Under the pieces are notes generated by a model, which was given only the letters and a program-made list of their open reading frames with translations, had not been told where the DNA came from and did no database searches. The position numbers and the translations under genes were made by a program. From assembly GCA_013112535.1 (NCBI GenBank), contig JABFGI010000004.1, positions 1 through 64,000 on the forward strand: DNA of 64,000 nucleotides, read 5' to 3'. This document shows, piece after piece, positions 35,301 through 45,163 of this stretch. Position 1 is the stretch's first letter; each line of letters starts with the position of its first letter. This DNA comes from Pseudomonadota bacterium (GTDB lineage: Bacteria; Pseudomonadota; Gammaproteobacteria; Eutrophobiales; Eutrophobiaceae).

Positions 35301-36918
35301 GTGTTACCAGTTCTTCGCGAATGCCATCCAACGGAGGGTTGGTGACTTGCGCGAATAGTTGCTTGAAATAATCATACAACAAACGTGAACGATCAGATAA
35401 AACTGCCAATGCAGCATCGGTCCCCATTGAACCTGTAGGTTCCATACCCTTTTTTGCCATCGGTGCCATCAGGGTTTTTAAATCTTCATGCGTATAGCCG
35501 AAAGCCTGTTGTCTTTGTAATAATGTGTCCGTATCGGTACCGTGAACCTGTTTTGGTTCAGGTAAATTTCCGATTGGGATTAAATTCTCTTTTAACCATT
35601 CTTTGTATGGATTAGCTTCAACGAATTCTTTTTTCAATTCGTCATCACCGATGATACGGCCTTGTTCCATATCAACCATTAATATACGTCCAGGATGCAA
35701 ACGTTCTTTAATCTTGACGTTTTCTGGTGGAACTTCTAGCACGCCCACTTCCGAAGCCATGATGATGACATCATCATGAGTTACATAATAACGAGAAGGA
35801 CGTAGACCATTACGATCAAGTACTGCACCGATAATAGTGCCGTCGGTAAATGAGATTGATGCAGGACCATCCCAGGGCTCCATTAAACATGCATGGTATT
35901 CATAAAACGCTTTACGATCTTCGTCCATGGTTTCATGACCAGACCACGCTTCCGGTATCATCATCAAGGCAGCGTGTTGTAATGGGCGACCTGTCATGTG
36001 CAGGAATTCCATAACATTATCAAAGGTGGCTGAGTCGCTACCACCTTCGATTACAATTGGATAAAGCTTTTCTAAATCATCACCAAACAGTTCCGACTTA
36101 CATAAAGCCTGACGTGCATGCATCCAGTTTGCATTACCACGTGCGGTATTAATTTCACCATTGTGCGCTACATAGCGGAAAGGATGCGCTAAACGCCATT
36201 CAGGAAAGGTGTTGGTTGAGAAACGTTGATGTACCAATGCTAATGCTGATTCAACATCGGGATCACCAAGTTCCGGGAACATTGGTTCGATTTGATCGCC
36301 GGTTAACATACCTTTATAGACAAAGGTACGGTATGACAATGACGGGATATAAAATAAATTCTGTTCGGACAAGTCTGAATTCCAGACCTTGTTTTCTATA
36401 CGCTTACGAATCACATAAAGCTTGCGATCAAATGCAGCTGCATCGATTGATTCATTCTTTGCTATAAAAATTTGTTTAAAACTCGGTTCATCTTTTACTG
36501 CTGAGGGACCAAGTAATGAATCGTCAGTTGGGACTTCACGCCAACCTAAAAAGGTCTGGCCTTCTTCTGCAATGATCTTTTCGAATTCTTCCTGACAATA
36601 TTTTGATTGTTCGGGATCTTTTGGCAAGAACACCATGCCTGCGCCGTAGCTATCTGTGTCAGGCAGTTCGATACCGATTTCAGCACAAACGCGTTTTAGA
36701 AACTTGTGTGGTTTTTGAATTAAAATACCAACACCATCACCGGTATTTTCTTCGCAACCACAGGCACCACGATGAATTAAGTTTTTAAGAATGGTAATTG
36801 CGTTGTCGACAATTGCATGCGATTTCTTACCTTTCATGTGTGCGACAAAACCGAGACCACAGGAATCGTGTTCTGTTTGTGGATCGTATAAACCTCGTTG
36901 TTCTGAAGGCTGCTTCAT
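32362..36918 (-). CDS. gltB: Glutamate synthase large subunit
   Basis: The 1518-residue protein has all GOGAT alpha parts. The class II amidotransferase domain has its nucleophile at Cys20 ([14 protein letters not shown]), so residues 1-19 are a propeptide. The central and FMN-binding synthase domains include [10 protein letters not shown] and [11 protein letters not shown]. The 3Fe-4S motif is [15 protein letters not shown], and a C-terminal GXGXG beta-helix completes it. It binds GltD. It is downstream of damX with a 355-base gap that must carry its promoter. The order damX-gltB-gltD is common in gammaproteobacteria. Confidence 0.97.
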   Translation of the reverse strand: MKQPSEQRGLYDPQTEHDSCGLGFVAHMKGKKSHAIVDNAITILKNLIHRGACGCEENTGDGVGILIQKPHKFLKRVCAEIGIELPDTDSYGAGMVFLPKDPEQSKYCQEEFEKIIAEEGQTFLGWREVPTDDSLLGPSAVKDEPSFKQIFIAKNESIDAAAFDRKLYVIRKRIENKVWNSDLSEQNLFYIPSLSYRTFVYKGMLTGDQIEPMFPELGDPDVESALALVHQRFSTNTFPEWRLAHPFRYVAHNGEINTARGNANWMHARQALCKSELFGDDLEKLYPIVIEGGSDSATFDNVMEFLHMTGRPLQHAALMMIPEAWSGHETMDEDRKAFYEYHACLMEPWDGPASISFTDGTIIGAVLDRNGLRPSRYYVTHDDVIIMASEVGVLEVPPENVKIKERLHPGRILMVDMEQGRIIGDDELKKEFVEANPYKEWLKENLIPIGNLPEPKQVHGTDTDTLLQRQQAFGYTHEDLKTLMAPMAKKGMEPTGSMGTDAALAVLSDRSRLLYDYFKQLFAQVTNPPLDGIREELVTQVGSTIGKESNPLEPGPEHCRQIKLNSPVITNEELARIRDMDMPGFQSTVISITYHVGEDGKGIEEGLERVCAEADKAIADGITYLILSDRDIDKDNAPIPALLAVSGLHNYLIKNGTRAKISLVLESGEPREIHHIAVLLGYGVGCVNPYLAFESLSDLIAKGYLPKMEHQKAVSNFIKAVNKGLVKIMAKMGISTVQSYRGAQIFEAIGLNKEFVNKYFTSTASRIGGIGLDVVAKEASMRHHNAFPDRAVKKPDLDWGGEYKWRRDGEYHLFNPDTVFKLQHATRTGQYDIFKEYTSAVDNQSEHLATLRGLFEFDTAKNPIPLEEVEPIENIMKRFSTGAMSYGSISKEAHETLAIAMNRIGGKSNTGEGGEHPDRFTPDENGDLRRSSIKQVASGRFGVTSEYLANADDIQIKMAQGAKPGEGGQLPGSKVYPWIAEVRHSTPWVGLISPPPHHDIYSIEDLAQLIHDLKNANPKARIHVKLVAEVGVGTVAAGVAKAHSDVVLISGYDGGTGASPMSSLKHAGLPWELGLAETQQVLIQNGLRDRIVVQTDGQLKTGRDVVVAALLGAEEFGFATAPLVVMGCVMMRACHLNTCPVGVATQNPELTKKFTGQPEFVENFFKYIAEEVREYMAELGFRTVDEMVGQVDKLDVKKAVDHWKADGLDFSKILYKAEPKPGDEIYCVKEQDHSLDKSLDVTTIVPLCKDALENKTPVDIILPVVNTNRTVGTILGYNITTRYGSTGLPEDTVNIHFNGSAGMSFGAFIPKGVTLTLEGDANDYLGKGLSGGKIIVYPPRHSTFVPEENILVGNVLLYGATEGEAYLRGIAGERFCVRNSGVHAVVEGVGDHGCEYMTGGRVVIIGKTGRNFGAGMSGGIAYVLDEDNDFDIRCNKEMVELESIVEDEDVDLVKGLLTKHVQYTQSTVAEKILENWDTYQSKFVKVMPTDYKLVLNAIKRGKEKGLTEEEAVMEAAHG

Positions 36919-37273
36919 GGTGGCTTCACTCTTTAAAGTTTTTAGTTTGAATTATTTATTATGATTGTGCAGCGCACAAATCGCAATATTTTGCGTCGGG
37001 ATAGTGTTCTTAGGGGATCACTTCCAGAAAATCCTGATTACCGTTATTAATTACGGTTTACTTCCTGTTCCTTTTCCATAACCCGATGAAAAAGGGCTAG
37101 AGATTATAATAAAGCAAGCTATTTATGTCACGGTGCAACATAGAATATTAGTGAAAAAGCAACATTTTTTCACGTCAGTGAGAATAGAGGTTTTTTGAGT
37201 AAATTACCGACATTTAGACCCATATTTGCAGAATTTAAGCGATATATGTTAGCGAATAGACTTCAAAGCCAGC
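36919..37273. promoter_or_regulatory. 355-base gltB upstream region
   Basis: No gene is seen. The region contains several small inverted repeats: TGTGC-AGC-GCACA (about 36966-36978), ACCGT...ACGGT around a TATTAAT centre (about 37041-37058), and GTGAAAAA...TTTTTCAC (37151-37173). It presumably contains the gltB promoter and the damX terminator, but none can be assigned firmly; I found no sigma-54 GG-N10-GC element. Confidence 0.4.
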
Positions 37274-38863
37274 TTATTTTAATAAGTCTTTTATACTTTC
37301 TACGGTTCGAGGCCATGGAGCCATCAATTTTGCTTTTGTCGGCAACTCAGCTATTGCGGCCACTGCCTGATCACGATCTTCATATAGACCATATACCAGA
37401 ACATGCCATTCTTTGCCTTTATTCGAGGCGGTAAACGGGATAATTTTGGAATCGTTATCTTTGAAGTTTCGTATATATACTTCGATTGTTTCTCGTTCGT
37501 AAGCACCAATAAGTTGTAACACATATTTTTTTGAATCTTGCTTGATTAACCATTGAATATCTCTTTTTACCGGTTCTGATATTGGTTCAGACTTAGTAGG
37601 TTCAGGTTTTGACTCAACTCTGGGTTTGGGCTTCTTTTCTGGCTCCGGTTCTGGGACAAGCTCTGTTTTCAGCTCAGGCTCAGGAATAGTTTCAATGATT
37701 TCTTCAGCTTCTTCTTTTGTATTAATAATAGGAACGACAGACTCCACGACATTATCTATTGGTATTTCCTCTGCCTCTTCTTTGACTGTTTGCAAATCTG
37801 AATCTTGAGCCACAAGATGTCCCTCTGAGCTATAAACGCTCACACCTGATTTATCCTTTAAGTCTTTTGCAATTTCAGGAATGACTGGCGGTGATAATTC
37901 TTCAATTGTAACTGGTTCCGGTTCGAGCTCTTTTGGCACTTCTATTTCGACAACATCATCCGGTTTGCTTTCGGGTTCATCAAGCTTTGGCAAATCAAGT
38001 TTAATTGTTTGTTTAACTTCTTTTTTTCCTGCTTCCTCTAATAGCGTTGCTATACCAATAGATAAAAACATTAATAGCAACGTAACTGAAATAATTAACT
38101 TGTTCTTGATTAATATCGCCTTAATTTTATTCGATGATTCATTTTTGACGTTTTCTGTTTTATCTTTTGCCGGATCATCCAGATATTGTTCGCATAAGGC
38201 ATTTACTCTTCCTGGTAAACCGTGTGAAATACGATGAATCTGTTTAATTGTTTTTTCATCAAACAGGTTTAAGTCTGTTGAATCACTTGCTGGATAATTA
38301 TTACGTATGTATTGTTCTGTTTGCTTTTCTGACAAACCTGGCATTTCGATAATATGCAGACTATCTGAATCCTCTTTATTAATTCCTGATTCTTCCAACT
38401 GTTCTAAAAATGAAGGTTCACAGAACAAACAAATATGAAGCACAGAGTTTTGATTTGACTCTTTCAATAATGAGAAAAGCTGAGTTATGAGATTTTCATT
38501 TAACAAATCAACATTATCGATAAGCAAGGCTGGAATTTGCTGCTTATTCTGACAACGAGTCAACCATTGGTTTAATTCAGTTTGACTGTACTGCGATTCC
38601 TGTAATTCATCATGCTGATCGCCATCAATGATGGCTTTAATAATATCATTGATATTAGTAAGAGCAGTAACGGTTAGATTTCTTATGATTAAATTTGATT
38701 CATCCTGAGAACAAAGTTCATTAAAAAAAGTTGTTTTACCTGAGTCCAGTTCTCCTTTGACAACGACAAGCTTATTACTGTATTCAAGCAAATGTAAAAT
38801 AAGCTCACTTCGGTGTGTTAATTCCGGAGTAACAAAAAAGTTTATTTGATTTGTCCCTGTCAT
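37274..38863 (-). CDS. damX: DamX-like SPOR-domain AAA protein
   Basis: The 529-residue protein has an N-terminal ATPase-like domain with a P-loop (VKGELDSGKTTFFNEL, near residues 34-49) and ALLIDNVDLLNE as the Walker B. A single transmembrane helix (about 252-269) follows, then a long acidic Pro/Glu linker (270-440). The C-terminal SPOR domain (about 445-529) has YVLQLIGAYERETIEVYI. DamX-type proteins localise to the septum by SPOR binding to denuded glycan. It is in the aroK-aroB-dgt-damX-gltB line, as in related species. The ATPase role is unknown. Confidence 0.85.
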   Translation of the reverse strand: MTGTNQINFFVTPELTHRSELILHLLEYSNKLVVVKGELDSGKTTFFNELCSQDESNLIIRNLTVTALTNINDIIKAIIDGDQHDELQESQYSQTELNQWLTRCQNKQQIPALLIDNVDLLNENLITQLFSLLKESNQNSVLHICLFCEPSFLEQLEESGINKEDSDSLHIIEMPGLSEKQTEQYIRNNYPASDSTDLNLFDEKTIKQIHRISHGLPGRVNALCEQYLDDPAKDKTENVKNESSNKIKAILIKNKLIISVTLLLMFLSIGIATLLEEAGKKEVKQTIKLDLPKLDEPESKPDDVVEIEVPKELEPEPVTIEELSPPVIPEIAKDLKDKSGVSVYSSEGHLVAQDSDLQTVKEEAEEIPIDNVVESVVPIINTKEEAEEIIETIPEPELKTELVPEPEPEKKPKPRVESKPEPTKSEPISEPVKRDIQWLIKQDSKKYVLQLIGAYERETIEVYIRNFKDNDSKIIPFTASNKGKEWHVLVYGLYEDRDQAVAAIAELPTKAKLMAPWPRTVESIKDLLK

Positions 38864-38894
38864 GGTTTTATCTGACTATTAAATCGTTAACCTT

Positions 38895-40043
38895 CTATCC
38901 TTTATAGTTTCTGATTCTTTCATATTCTGAAAATGCAAACCTGTCTGTCATGCCTGCTACGTAGTCAGCTATTAATCTGGCTACTTTAAGCTTATCCTCT
39001 TTTCCGGCATTTAATTTTATTTCCTTTTGTATTTCATTAGTTAATAAGTCTGGCTTATCTATATAAGCATTAAAAAGAAAATCGATAGTTTCTTTTGCCT
39101 TTTCCGCCATACTATTTACACGCTCATGTCGATACAGATTATCCATTAAATACTTCTTCAATTTCTTATGCATCGATTCCGTTTTTTCACTCATTCTAAT
39201 AAGTGACTTACCACACTTTCTTACATCATCGATATTATCCGGTTTTACAGTATCGATTAAGGCTTTACTGGTTTCAATTAGGTCGCTGACAACAGCATTA
39301 ATCATTCTTCTAATAATCTCATGTCGTAATTGACTATCATCCAGTTCCTGCCATTTACTTTTTACATTTTCGTACTGGATATTTACAATCTCGCATTCGC
39401 GCAATGCTTCTATATTCAACAATCCGGCTCTTAAACCATCATCTATATCATGATTGTTATACGCTATCTCATCAGCAATGTTGGCTATCTGGGCTTCCAG
39501 ACCTGGTTTTTCATTTTTAAGAAATCGTTCACCGATATCGTCAAGCTTTAGCGCATTATTTTTAGAGCAGTGTTTTAATATGCCTTCTCTGGTCTCAAAT
39601 GTTAAATTTAACCCTGGGAATATAGCGTAACGTTGCTCCAATATGTCTACTATTCTTAAGGACTGGAGATTATGTTCAAATCCACCAAAATTTTGCATAC
39701 ATGCATTTAATGCATCCTGCCCGGCATGTCCAAATGGTGTATGCCCCAGATCATGCGCAAGACATATTGCTTCAGTTAAATCTTCATTAACGTTTAATGC
39801 GCGTGCAATAGTTCGGCCAATTTGTGCTACTTCAATTGAATGTGTCAGGCGTGTACGGAACATATCGCCTTCGTGATTTACAAAAACCTGAGTTTTATAT
39901 TCAAGACGCCTGAAAGCCGAGGAATGGATAACACGATCACGGTCACGTTGATATTCGTTACGATACTCAGAACCATCGTCCTTATACACTCTGCCTCTCG
40001 AGTCTTCGGAGTGCGCTGCGTAAATCGCTAACTCATTTGACAC
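38895..40043 (-). CDS. dgt: dGTPase-like HD-domain triphosphohydrolase
   Basis: The 382-residue protein has the dGTPase pattern: VIHSSAFRRLEYKTQVF, RTRLTHSIEVAQIGRTIAR, HDLGHTPFGHAGQDALN, and the helix with ANIADEIAYNNHDIDDGLRA. The HD residues would bind a metal and hydrolyse dNTPs to nucleoside and triphosphate. It fits the short dGTPase-like group (about 380 residues), not the 505-residue E. coli Dgt. It sits between aroB and damX, an insertion relative to enterobacterial aroKB-damX. Confidence 0.9.
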   Translation of the reverse strand: MSNELAIYAAHSEDSRGRVYKDDGSEYRNEYQRDRDRVIHSSAFRRLEYKTQVFVNHEGDMFRTRLTHSIEVAQIGRTIARALNVNEDLTEAICLAHDLGHTPFGHAGQDALNACMQNFGGFEHNLQSLRIVDILEQRYAIFPGLNLTFETREGILKHCSKNNALKLDDIGERFLKNEKPGLEAQIANIADEIAYNNHDIDDGLRAGLLNIEALRECEIVNIQYENVKSKWQELDDSQLRHEIIRRMINAVVSDLIETSKALIDTVKPDNIDDVRKCGKSLIRMSEKTESMHKKLKKYLMDNLYRHERVNSMAEKAKETIDFLFNAYIDKPDLLTNEIQKEIKLNAGKEDKLKVARLIADYVAGMTDRFAFSEYERIRNYKG

Positions 40044-40053
40044 TATTACCCTC

Positions 40054-41133
40054 TCAATTTAGAAAGTGATTAATCGTTTCCTTTAATGCCTGCTCGGTAT
40101 AGTCAGAAGTAATTATTGCTTCACCAATATCATTTAATAAAATCAGGTATAACACGCCATCTCGAGATTTTTTATCAACCTTCATATTCTCAAGCATTTG
40201 TTCCAGATTTACATCGTTATGAATTCGTATAGGTAAATTTGTCCTTTCCAATATAGAACGGATTCTATCTACTTTTTCCTGTTCTAATAATCCTAACCGC
40301 ATGGAAAGATCTGCAGCCATTAACATGCCACAACCCACAGCTTCACCATGTAACCATTCTTTATAATTCAGTGCCGTTTCTATTGCGTGTCCAAATGTAT
40401 GCCCAAGATTTAATATCGCCCTGATTCCAGATTCTCTTTCATCTTCCGCAACTACTTCGGCTTTATTGATACATGAACGTTCAATGGTATATTCCATAGC
40501 ATCATTATCACGTTTCATAATTGATTCAATATTATTATCAAGCCAATCATAAAATTCTTTATCTCTTATGATTCCGTATTTAATAACTTCTGCAAGGCCT
40601 GCTGAAAATTCTCTATCAGGTAATGTCGATAAGGTTTCTGTATCTGCTATAACAGCGACTGGCTGATGAAAGGCACCTATCATATTTTTACCTAATGCAT
40701 GATTAACTGCCGTTTTGCCACCGACAGAAGAATCAACTTGCGCCAGAAGCGTAGTAGGAACCTGAATAAACCTGACCCCCCTTTGGTAACATGCCGCAAC
40801 GAATCCGGTTAAATCACCAATTACACCACCACCCAAAGAAATCAAGATACAAGTACGACTGTATTTTTTCTCCATAAGTCGGCTTATAACCTGATTAAAA
40901 CTATCCAGCGATTTATACATTTCTCCATCAGGCAATATCAGTGTATCGTAATCAACATTACCTAATTTTTTTTCAAGTGCCTCTAGATACAAAGGGGCAA
41001 CGATGTCATTTGTCACGATTAACACCTGGTTACTGGCCAAATGCTTATCAAACAAGAGTTGATCAGACAATAATGATTTCCCTATATAAATAGGATAACT
41101 TCGTTCAGCCAAATCAACTTCTATTGTTTTCAT
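40054..41133 (-). CDS. aroB: 3-Dehydroquinate synthase
   Basis: The 359-residue protein has the AroB signatures: SLGGGVIGDLTGFVAACYQRG, FIQVPTTLLAQVDSSVGGKTAV (Lys/Asp substrate and NAD sites), and the Zn ligands in RAILNLGHTFGHAIE and WLHGEAVGCGM. It converts DAHP to 3-dehydroquinate in the shikimate pathway, using bound NAD+ and zinc in the cytosol. It follows aroK by one base and is cotranscribed. Confidence 0.97.
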   Translation of the reverse strand: MKTIEVDLAERSYPIYIGKSLLSDQLLFDKHLASNQVLIVTNDIVAPLYLEALEKKLGNVDYDTLILPDGEMYKSLDSFNQVISRLMEKKYSRTCILISLGGGVIGDLTGFVAACYQRGVRFIQVPTTLLAQVDSSVGGKTAVNHALGKNMIGAFHQPVAVIADTETLSTLPDREFSAGLAEVIKYGIIRDKEFYDWLDNNIESIMKRDNDAMEYTIERSCINKAEVVAEDERESGIRAILNLGHTFGHAIETALNYKEWLHGEAVGCGMLMAADLSMRLGLLEQEKVDRIRSILERTNLPIRIHNDVNLEQMLENMKVDKKSRDGVLYLILLNDIGEAIITSDYTEQALKETINHFLN

Positions 41134-41134
41134 T

Positions 41135-41647
41135 TTATTTGATTAATTCTATTATTCTTTGTGTTATTTGTTTTATGCTTAGTTCTTGCGTGTCTATTAT
41201 TTCATTTGCAAGGGAGATATAAACGTGCTCTCTCTCTTCCAGTATTTTTTTTATTTTACTTAATCTATCATCCGTCTGGAGTAAAGGGCGTCGCTTATCA
41301 CCTGTTGTCCTGCTAAATAATTTTTCAGCCGTCGATTTCAGATAAATAATAATACCGTTATCTGCGAGCATTTTCCTGTTATCCGGCTCCATAACAGCAC
41401 CGCCACCGGTAGATAATACTATATTTTTTAACGAGACTAATTCTGAAAGCACTTGAGTCTCACGCTTCCGAAATCCTTCCTCACCTTCCAACTCAAATAT
41501 TAATGGAATATCAGCCCCGGTATGCTGTTCAATCTCATAATCAGAATCATAAAATTGTTTTGATAATTTTTTCGCTAATTGCTTTCCGATAGTCGTTTTC
41601 CCGGCACCCATCGGACCAATTAAAATGATGTTATTAGATTCAAGCAC
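41135..41647 (-). CDS. aroK: Shikimate kinase
   Basis: The 170-residue protein has the P-loop GPMGAGKTTIGKQLAKKL, DSDYEIEQHTG (shikimate-binding Asp), EGEEGFRKRET and STGGGAV, all diagnostic of AroK. It phosphorylates shikimate with ATP. It starts the aroK-aroB-dgt-damX set. A strong terminator separates it from pilQ, so it should have its own promoter in the gap 41648-41722. Confidence 0.96.
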   Translation of the reverse strand: MLESNNIILIGPMGAGKTTIGKQLAKKLSKQFYDSDYEIEQHTGADIPLIFELEGEEGFRKRETQVLSELVSLKNIVLSTGGGAVMEPDNRKMLADNGIIIYLKSTAEKLFSRTTGDKRRPLLQTDDRLSKIKKILEEREHVYISLANEIIDTQELSIKQITQRIIELIK

Positions 41648-41715
41648 AGTAACTTAATGATACTTTTTTGATTAGAAATAGAATAGCTTAAGTCTTTAAA
41701 AATTTCTGACATATA

Positions 41716-41752
41716 AATAAAAAAGGGATGTGACCCAATGGGCACATCCCTT
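41716..41752 (-). terminator. Rho-independent terminator of the pilMNOPQ operon
   Basis: AAGGGATGTG (41723-41732) pairs perfectly with CACATCCCTT (41743-41752), and inner CCCA/TGGG extends it. On the minus strand it is followed by TTTTTTATTT. It lies just after the pilQ stop and before aroK, so the two operons are transcriptionally separated. Confidence 0.9.
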
Positions 41753-41777
41753 AAATACTATAACGATTTTATTATTG

Positions 41778-43904
41778 TTAGATGGTAAGACTATCTTTTA
41801 GAATCTTAGGCGTAATGAAAATTAACAGTTCGCTCTTTTCCTTGTTGATATCCGTTCGTTTAAATAAAAATCCAACATAAGGCAAATCCCCAAAAAATGG
41901 AGTTCTATCAATTGCCTTTCTATCTGTTGAAGAATACACACCACCCAGAACAACCGTTTCACCATTTTCAACCAAGACTTGTGTCGTTACATTACGTGTA
42001 TTTATTGCTGGTACGCCTAGTACCGTAGTCGCACTGACGGTATCTTGATTTACCTGCAAGTCCATGATGATGCGATCATCTGGAGTAATCTGAGGAGTCA
42101 CACGCAAACTCAGAACAGCGTCCTTAAATGAAACAGTTGTCGCACCACTTGATGAGGCTTCCTGATATGGAATCTCGACACCTGATTCAATCACAGCTTC
42201 ATGCTGATTTGCTGTAATTACTCTTGGACTAGCAATATCTTCGCCTCGACCTTCGGCAATCAGCGCAGATAACTCTAACTGTAATAAGTAAGAACCTACT
42301 TTACCGACTGCCAATGCTAATGCTGAAGCATCAGTAGGCACTGCTGGTAAATCAACTATGTAGTTTTCCAGGTCTGATGTGTTAAACGTTGTGTTAGTAC
42401 CGTAATTTACATTACCACCTTGGCCGCCACCAATAACAAAACCAGGATCTCCAGAATCGGCTATATTATTATTTTTACTATAACCGAATCTTACACCTAT
42501 ATCTTTGGCGAACGTTTCGTCGGCATTAACAATTCGTGATTCAATCAATACTTGTCTAACCGGCACATCAAGCTCTGTAATCAAACCTCTAACTGCTTCC
42601 AGACTACTCGCAACATCCTGAATAATGAGTATATTTGTTCTTTCATCAATAGATACATTACCACGACCAGATAGCAGGTTATTTTCTTCCTGTTGAATCA
42701 GTGCCATTAAATCAGCTGCATCAGCGTAATTTACCTGAACAAACTCAGTAATTAATGGTGCCAACTCTTCAACTTGGCGACTCGCTTCAAGTTCAAGTCT
42801 TTCACGTGCAGTTATCTCTTCCGATGGTGCAACCATGATTACATTGCCGCTTTTTCTCATCGCTAAACCACGAGATTTTAAAATTATATCTAAAGCCTGA
42901 TCCCAGGGAACATTCTTCAATCGCAGTGTCACATTACCCGTTACTGAATCACTAGTGACCATATTTAATCCGGTAAAGTCTGCAATTAACTGCAAGATAG
43001 CTCTAACTTCAATATTCTGAAAATTCAAAGACAGACGTTCTCCGGTATAGCCGAACTTGTCTTTCTTCAGTTCTTCTTTTTCTTCTTTGGTTAATTCCTT
43101 AAACTCAATGACGTATTGATCTTCAGACTGATAAGCCAAATGCTCATAGTTCTCAGATATTGCACTTACAGTCATTTTTACATTGTTTCCTGCAGCTACC
43201 GTATCTATTTCTTTTACAGGTGTTGCAAAGTCTATAACATCCAGCTTTCTATCAAGATTAGTCGGCAAGTATGCATCAAGGAAATTAATAACAACTTTAC
43301 CACCTTCAACTCCCATATCTATTGGAATAGATGGATCAGATAATTCGACAATGATTCTTCCCTCACCATTATCTCCTCTACGAAAATCAATATTTTCTAT
43401 GCTGCCTGATGATGCACTGGATGACGACGAACCAGTTGAAACACTAGAAACAGACGATGCAGAAACACCACTCTCCAAACTTATAAGAACAGTATTATCA
43501 TTTACATCAATATCGTATGAAACTGCACGGGTTAAATTAATAACGACGCGTGTGCGACCCGCTGCTTCAACCGCACTGAAACTGTTTGCCATACCCATCT
43601 GTATGGTTCGGGATTTTTCAGCTAAATTCAACGATGTGTCCGGGAAATCAACAGCGATTCTAGCTGGGTTATCAATAGTAAAATTCAAAGGCTCAGAAGT
43701 TAATGCTTCAGATAAAGTCAATTTAACCTGAACTCGTTCCCCAGGTAATGATGCAAAACTGACATCATCCAATGAGATAGCATAAAGCGATGTAGCAACT
43801 AAACTTAACGCTAAGCATGATATAAATCGTATTAAATTTTCTATTTTAGTTTTCATGGTTCTATAACCTTTGAAATAATGTTTAATTCTTTTAATGGTAA
43901 TCAT
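41778..43904 (-). CDS. pilQ: Type IV pilus secretin PilQ
   Basis: The 708-residue protein has a signal peptide (ending SLYAIS), two AMIN domains (about 40-250), an STN/N0 region (LNFQNIEVRAILQLIADFTG), N1-like repeats and a C-terminal secretin domain with PRVITANQHEAVIESG, VLGVPAINTRNVTTQVLVEN and TPFFGDLPYVG. It forms the outer-membrane pore for the pilus. An in-frame ATG at 43856 would give a shorter, more usual signal peptide. The ATG at 43904 has a GGGG nearby, so both are possible. It is the last gene of the pil operon. Confidence 0.95.
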   Translation of the reverse strand: MITIKRIKHYFKGYRTMKTKIENLIRFISCLALSLVATSLYAISLDDVSFASLPGERVQVKLTLSEALTSEPLNFTIDNPARIAVDFPDTSLNLAEKSRTIQMGMANSFSAVEAAGRTRVVINLTRAVSYDIDVNDNTVLISLESGVSASSVSSVSTGSSSSSASSGSIENIDFRRGDNGEGRIIVELSDPSIPIDMGVEGGKVVINFLDAYLPTNLDRKLDVIDFATPVKEIDTVAAGNNVKMTVSAISENYEHLAYQSEDQYVIEFKELTKEEKEELKKDKFGYTGERLSLNFQNIEVRAILQLIADFTGLNMVTSDSVTGNVTLRLKNVPWDQALDIILKSRGLAMRKSGNVIMVAPSEEITARERLELEASRQVEELAPLITEFVQVNYADAADLMALIQQEENNLLSGRGNVSIDERTNILIIQDVASSLEAVRGLITELDVPVRQVLIESRIVNADETFAKDIGVRFGYSKNNNIADSGDPGFVIGGGQGGNVNYGTNTTFNTSDLENYIVDLPAVPTDASALALAVGKVGSYLLQLELSALIAEGRGEDIASPRVITANQHEAVIESGVEIPYQEASSSGATTVSFKDAVLSLRVTPQITPDDRIIMDLQVNQDTVSATTVLGVPAINTRNVTTQVLVENGETVVLGGVYSSTDRKAIDRTPFFGDLPYVGFLFKRTDINKEKSELLIFITPKILKDSLTI

Positions 43905-43925
43905 AATAAATACCCCGAAATCAGA

Positions 43926-44501
43926 TTACTCTTCTAACAAAGCAAGTGCTGCTTCCCGTTCTTCCCATCTTCCTTCACTATCTTGAACAATTTCTCTAAG
44001 CTCAACTTTATCTTCGTGAATATTGATAATCTTCCCTATATTTAAACCCATATAGTTACCTACTTTTACACGATGAACGATGCCATTAGGATCCAGAATA
44101 ATTCCCCAATTATTATTTTCGTTATCGATAGTTCCAACCATACGCAGGCTATCAAGTTCAAACTGTTCAAGTTCTTCGCGATTTCTATTTCTAATTTCAC
44201 GAGCCATCTCTTCAGTTAGCCCATCATCAACTGATTTTTCATCATCTATTTCAGGCGCTTTAATTATATAAAATAATTTAAACGGATTACGTCCACCTAC
44301 ACTCGAAGACTCATAGCTATAGGCTTCATATGGTTTAATTTCTGGCAATGGCTCAATCAGACCACCTGGTCTGGACATAATGTTTTCGACCTTAACTTCA
44401 AGATCGCTAATATCTCTTGAAACACAGGCTGATAGAGTCAAAACAACTGACAAAGCGACAATTGCCCTGATAAATTTCACTAGTCGATTATCATTTATCA
44501 T
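43926..44501 (-). CDS. pilP: Type IV pilus lipoprotein PilP
   Basis: The 191-residue protein has a lipobox (LTLSAC, Cys26), the NPFKLFYIIKAP motif and the C-terminal PilP domain with ELEQFELDSLRMVGTI, WGIILDPNGIVHRVKVGNYMG. PilP links the PilN/PilO inner-membrane pair to PilQ. It starts four bases inside the pilO 3' end. Confidence 0.93.
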   Translation of the reverse strand: MINDNRLVKFIRAIVALSVVLTLSACVSRDISDLEVKVENIMSRPGGLIEPLPEIKPYEAYSYESSSVGGRNPFKLFYIIKAPEIDDEKSVDDGLTEEMAREIRNRNREELEQFELDSLRMVGTIDNENNNWGIILDPNGIVHRVKVGNYMGLNIGKIINIHEDKVELREIVQDSEGRWEEREAALALLEE

Positions 44502-45163
44502 TTTTTCTTCGCCTTTTTATTCTTCTTACCTTTTTTTGATGTGACCTCTTCCTCTTCTTCCTCAGTGCCTTCATCAAGAGCACGATATGTTTTAGCGATG
44601 GCTTCCATTTGCAACACAGGTTCATCACCACCATCTTTAGCAGACAATGGCTTAATATTTATGTCATGTGTTGTAACAATTCTCGGCAATGCTGCTATAC
44701 CACTAACAAACTCACCAAACTGATGGTAGTTACCTACTACAGAAAGGCTGATTGGTAATTCTGCATAGAATTCTTTTGGTGTCTCACCTTTTGGTTGAAA
44801 TAATTTAAATTCAAGACCGGAAGCCAAACCCGTTTGAGAAATATCAATCAATAAACCGGCAACTTCTGTTTGGTTAGGCAACTGCTTAACCATATCACCG
44901 AAAGATTGTTCCATTTCTTTCATCTGTTCTTTGAGTGCTTCAAGATTGGCAGCTTTCTTTTGTTTTGTATCCAAAACTACCATCTGCTCTTCTTCTTCTT
45001 TCTCTAAACCAGCTAATTCTTCACGTTGCCCAACCACATCGAGTTTCCATGCAGCGAATAATATACCGGCAAAAACCAAAGCGAAGACCAGGGCTTTAAC
45101 AGGAGCAGGCCATACCCCGGGATTGTTCGGATCGAGATTATTCAGGTCATCTATAAAACTCAT
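44498..45163 (-). CDS. pilO: Type IV pilus assembly protein PilO
   Basis: The 221-residue protein has a short cytoplasmic start (SFIDDLNNLDPNNPGVWP), one transmembrane helix (about residues 22-42), a coiled coil (50-95) and a ferredoxin-like domain with QTEVAGLLIDISQTGLASGL and YHQFGEFVSGIAALPRIVT. It dimerises with PilN in the alignment complex. The C-terminus is unusually rich in Glu, then Lys (about 195-221), an odd low-complexity tail. Confidence 0.93.
   Translation of the reverse strand: MSFIDDLNNLDPNNPGVWPAPVKALVFALVFAGILFAAWKLDVVGQREELAGLEKEEEEQMVVLDTKQKKAANLEALKEQMKEMEQSFGDMVKQLPNQTEVAGLLIDISQTGLASGLEFKLFQPKGETPKEFYAELPISLSVVGNYHQFGEFVSGIAALPRIVTTHDINIKPLSAKDGGDEPVLQMEAIAKTYRALDEGTEEEEEEVTSKKGKKNKKAKKK

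Noticed and set aside
36919..37194. Sigma-54 promoter for gltB
   Set aside because: No GG-N10-GC pair of the right form was found on the minus strand, although gltB is nitrogen-regulated in some bacteria.
43183..43731. 182-codon plus-strand frame inside pilQ
   Set aside because: It is antisense to the AMIN-domain region of PilQ, which is clearly coding on the minus strand.
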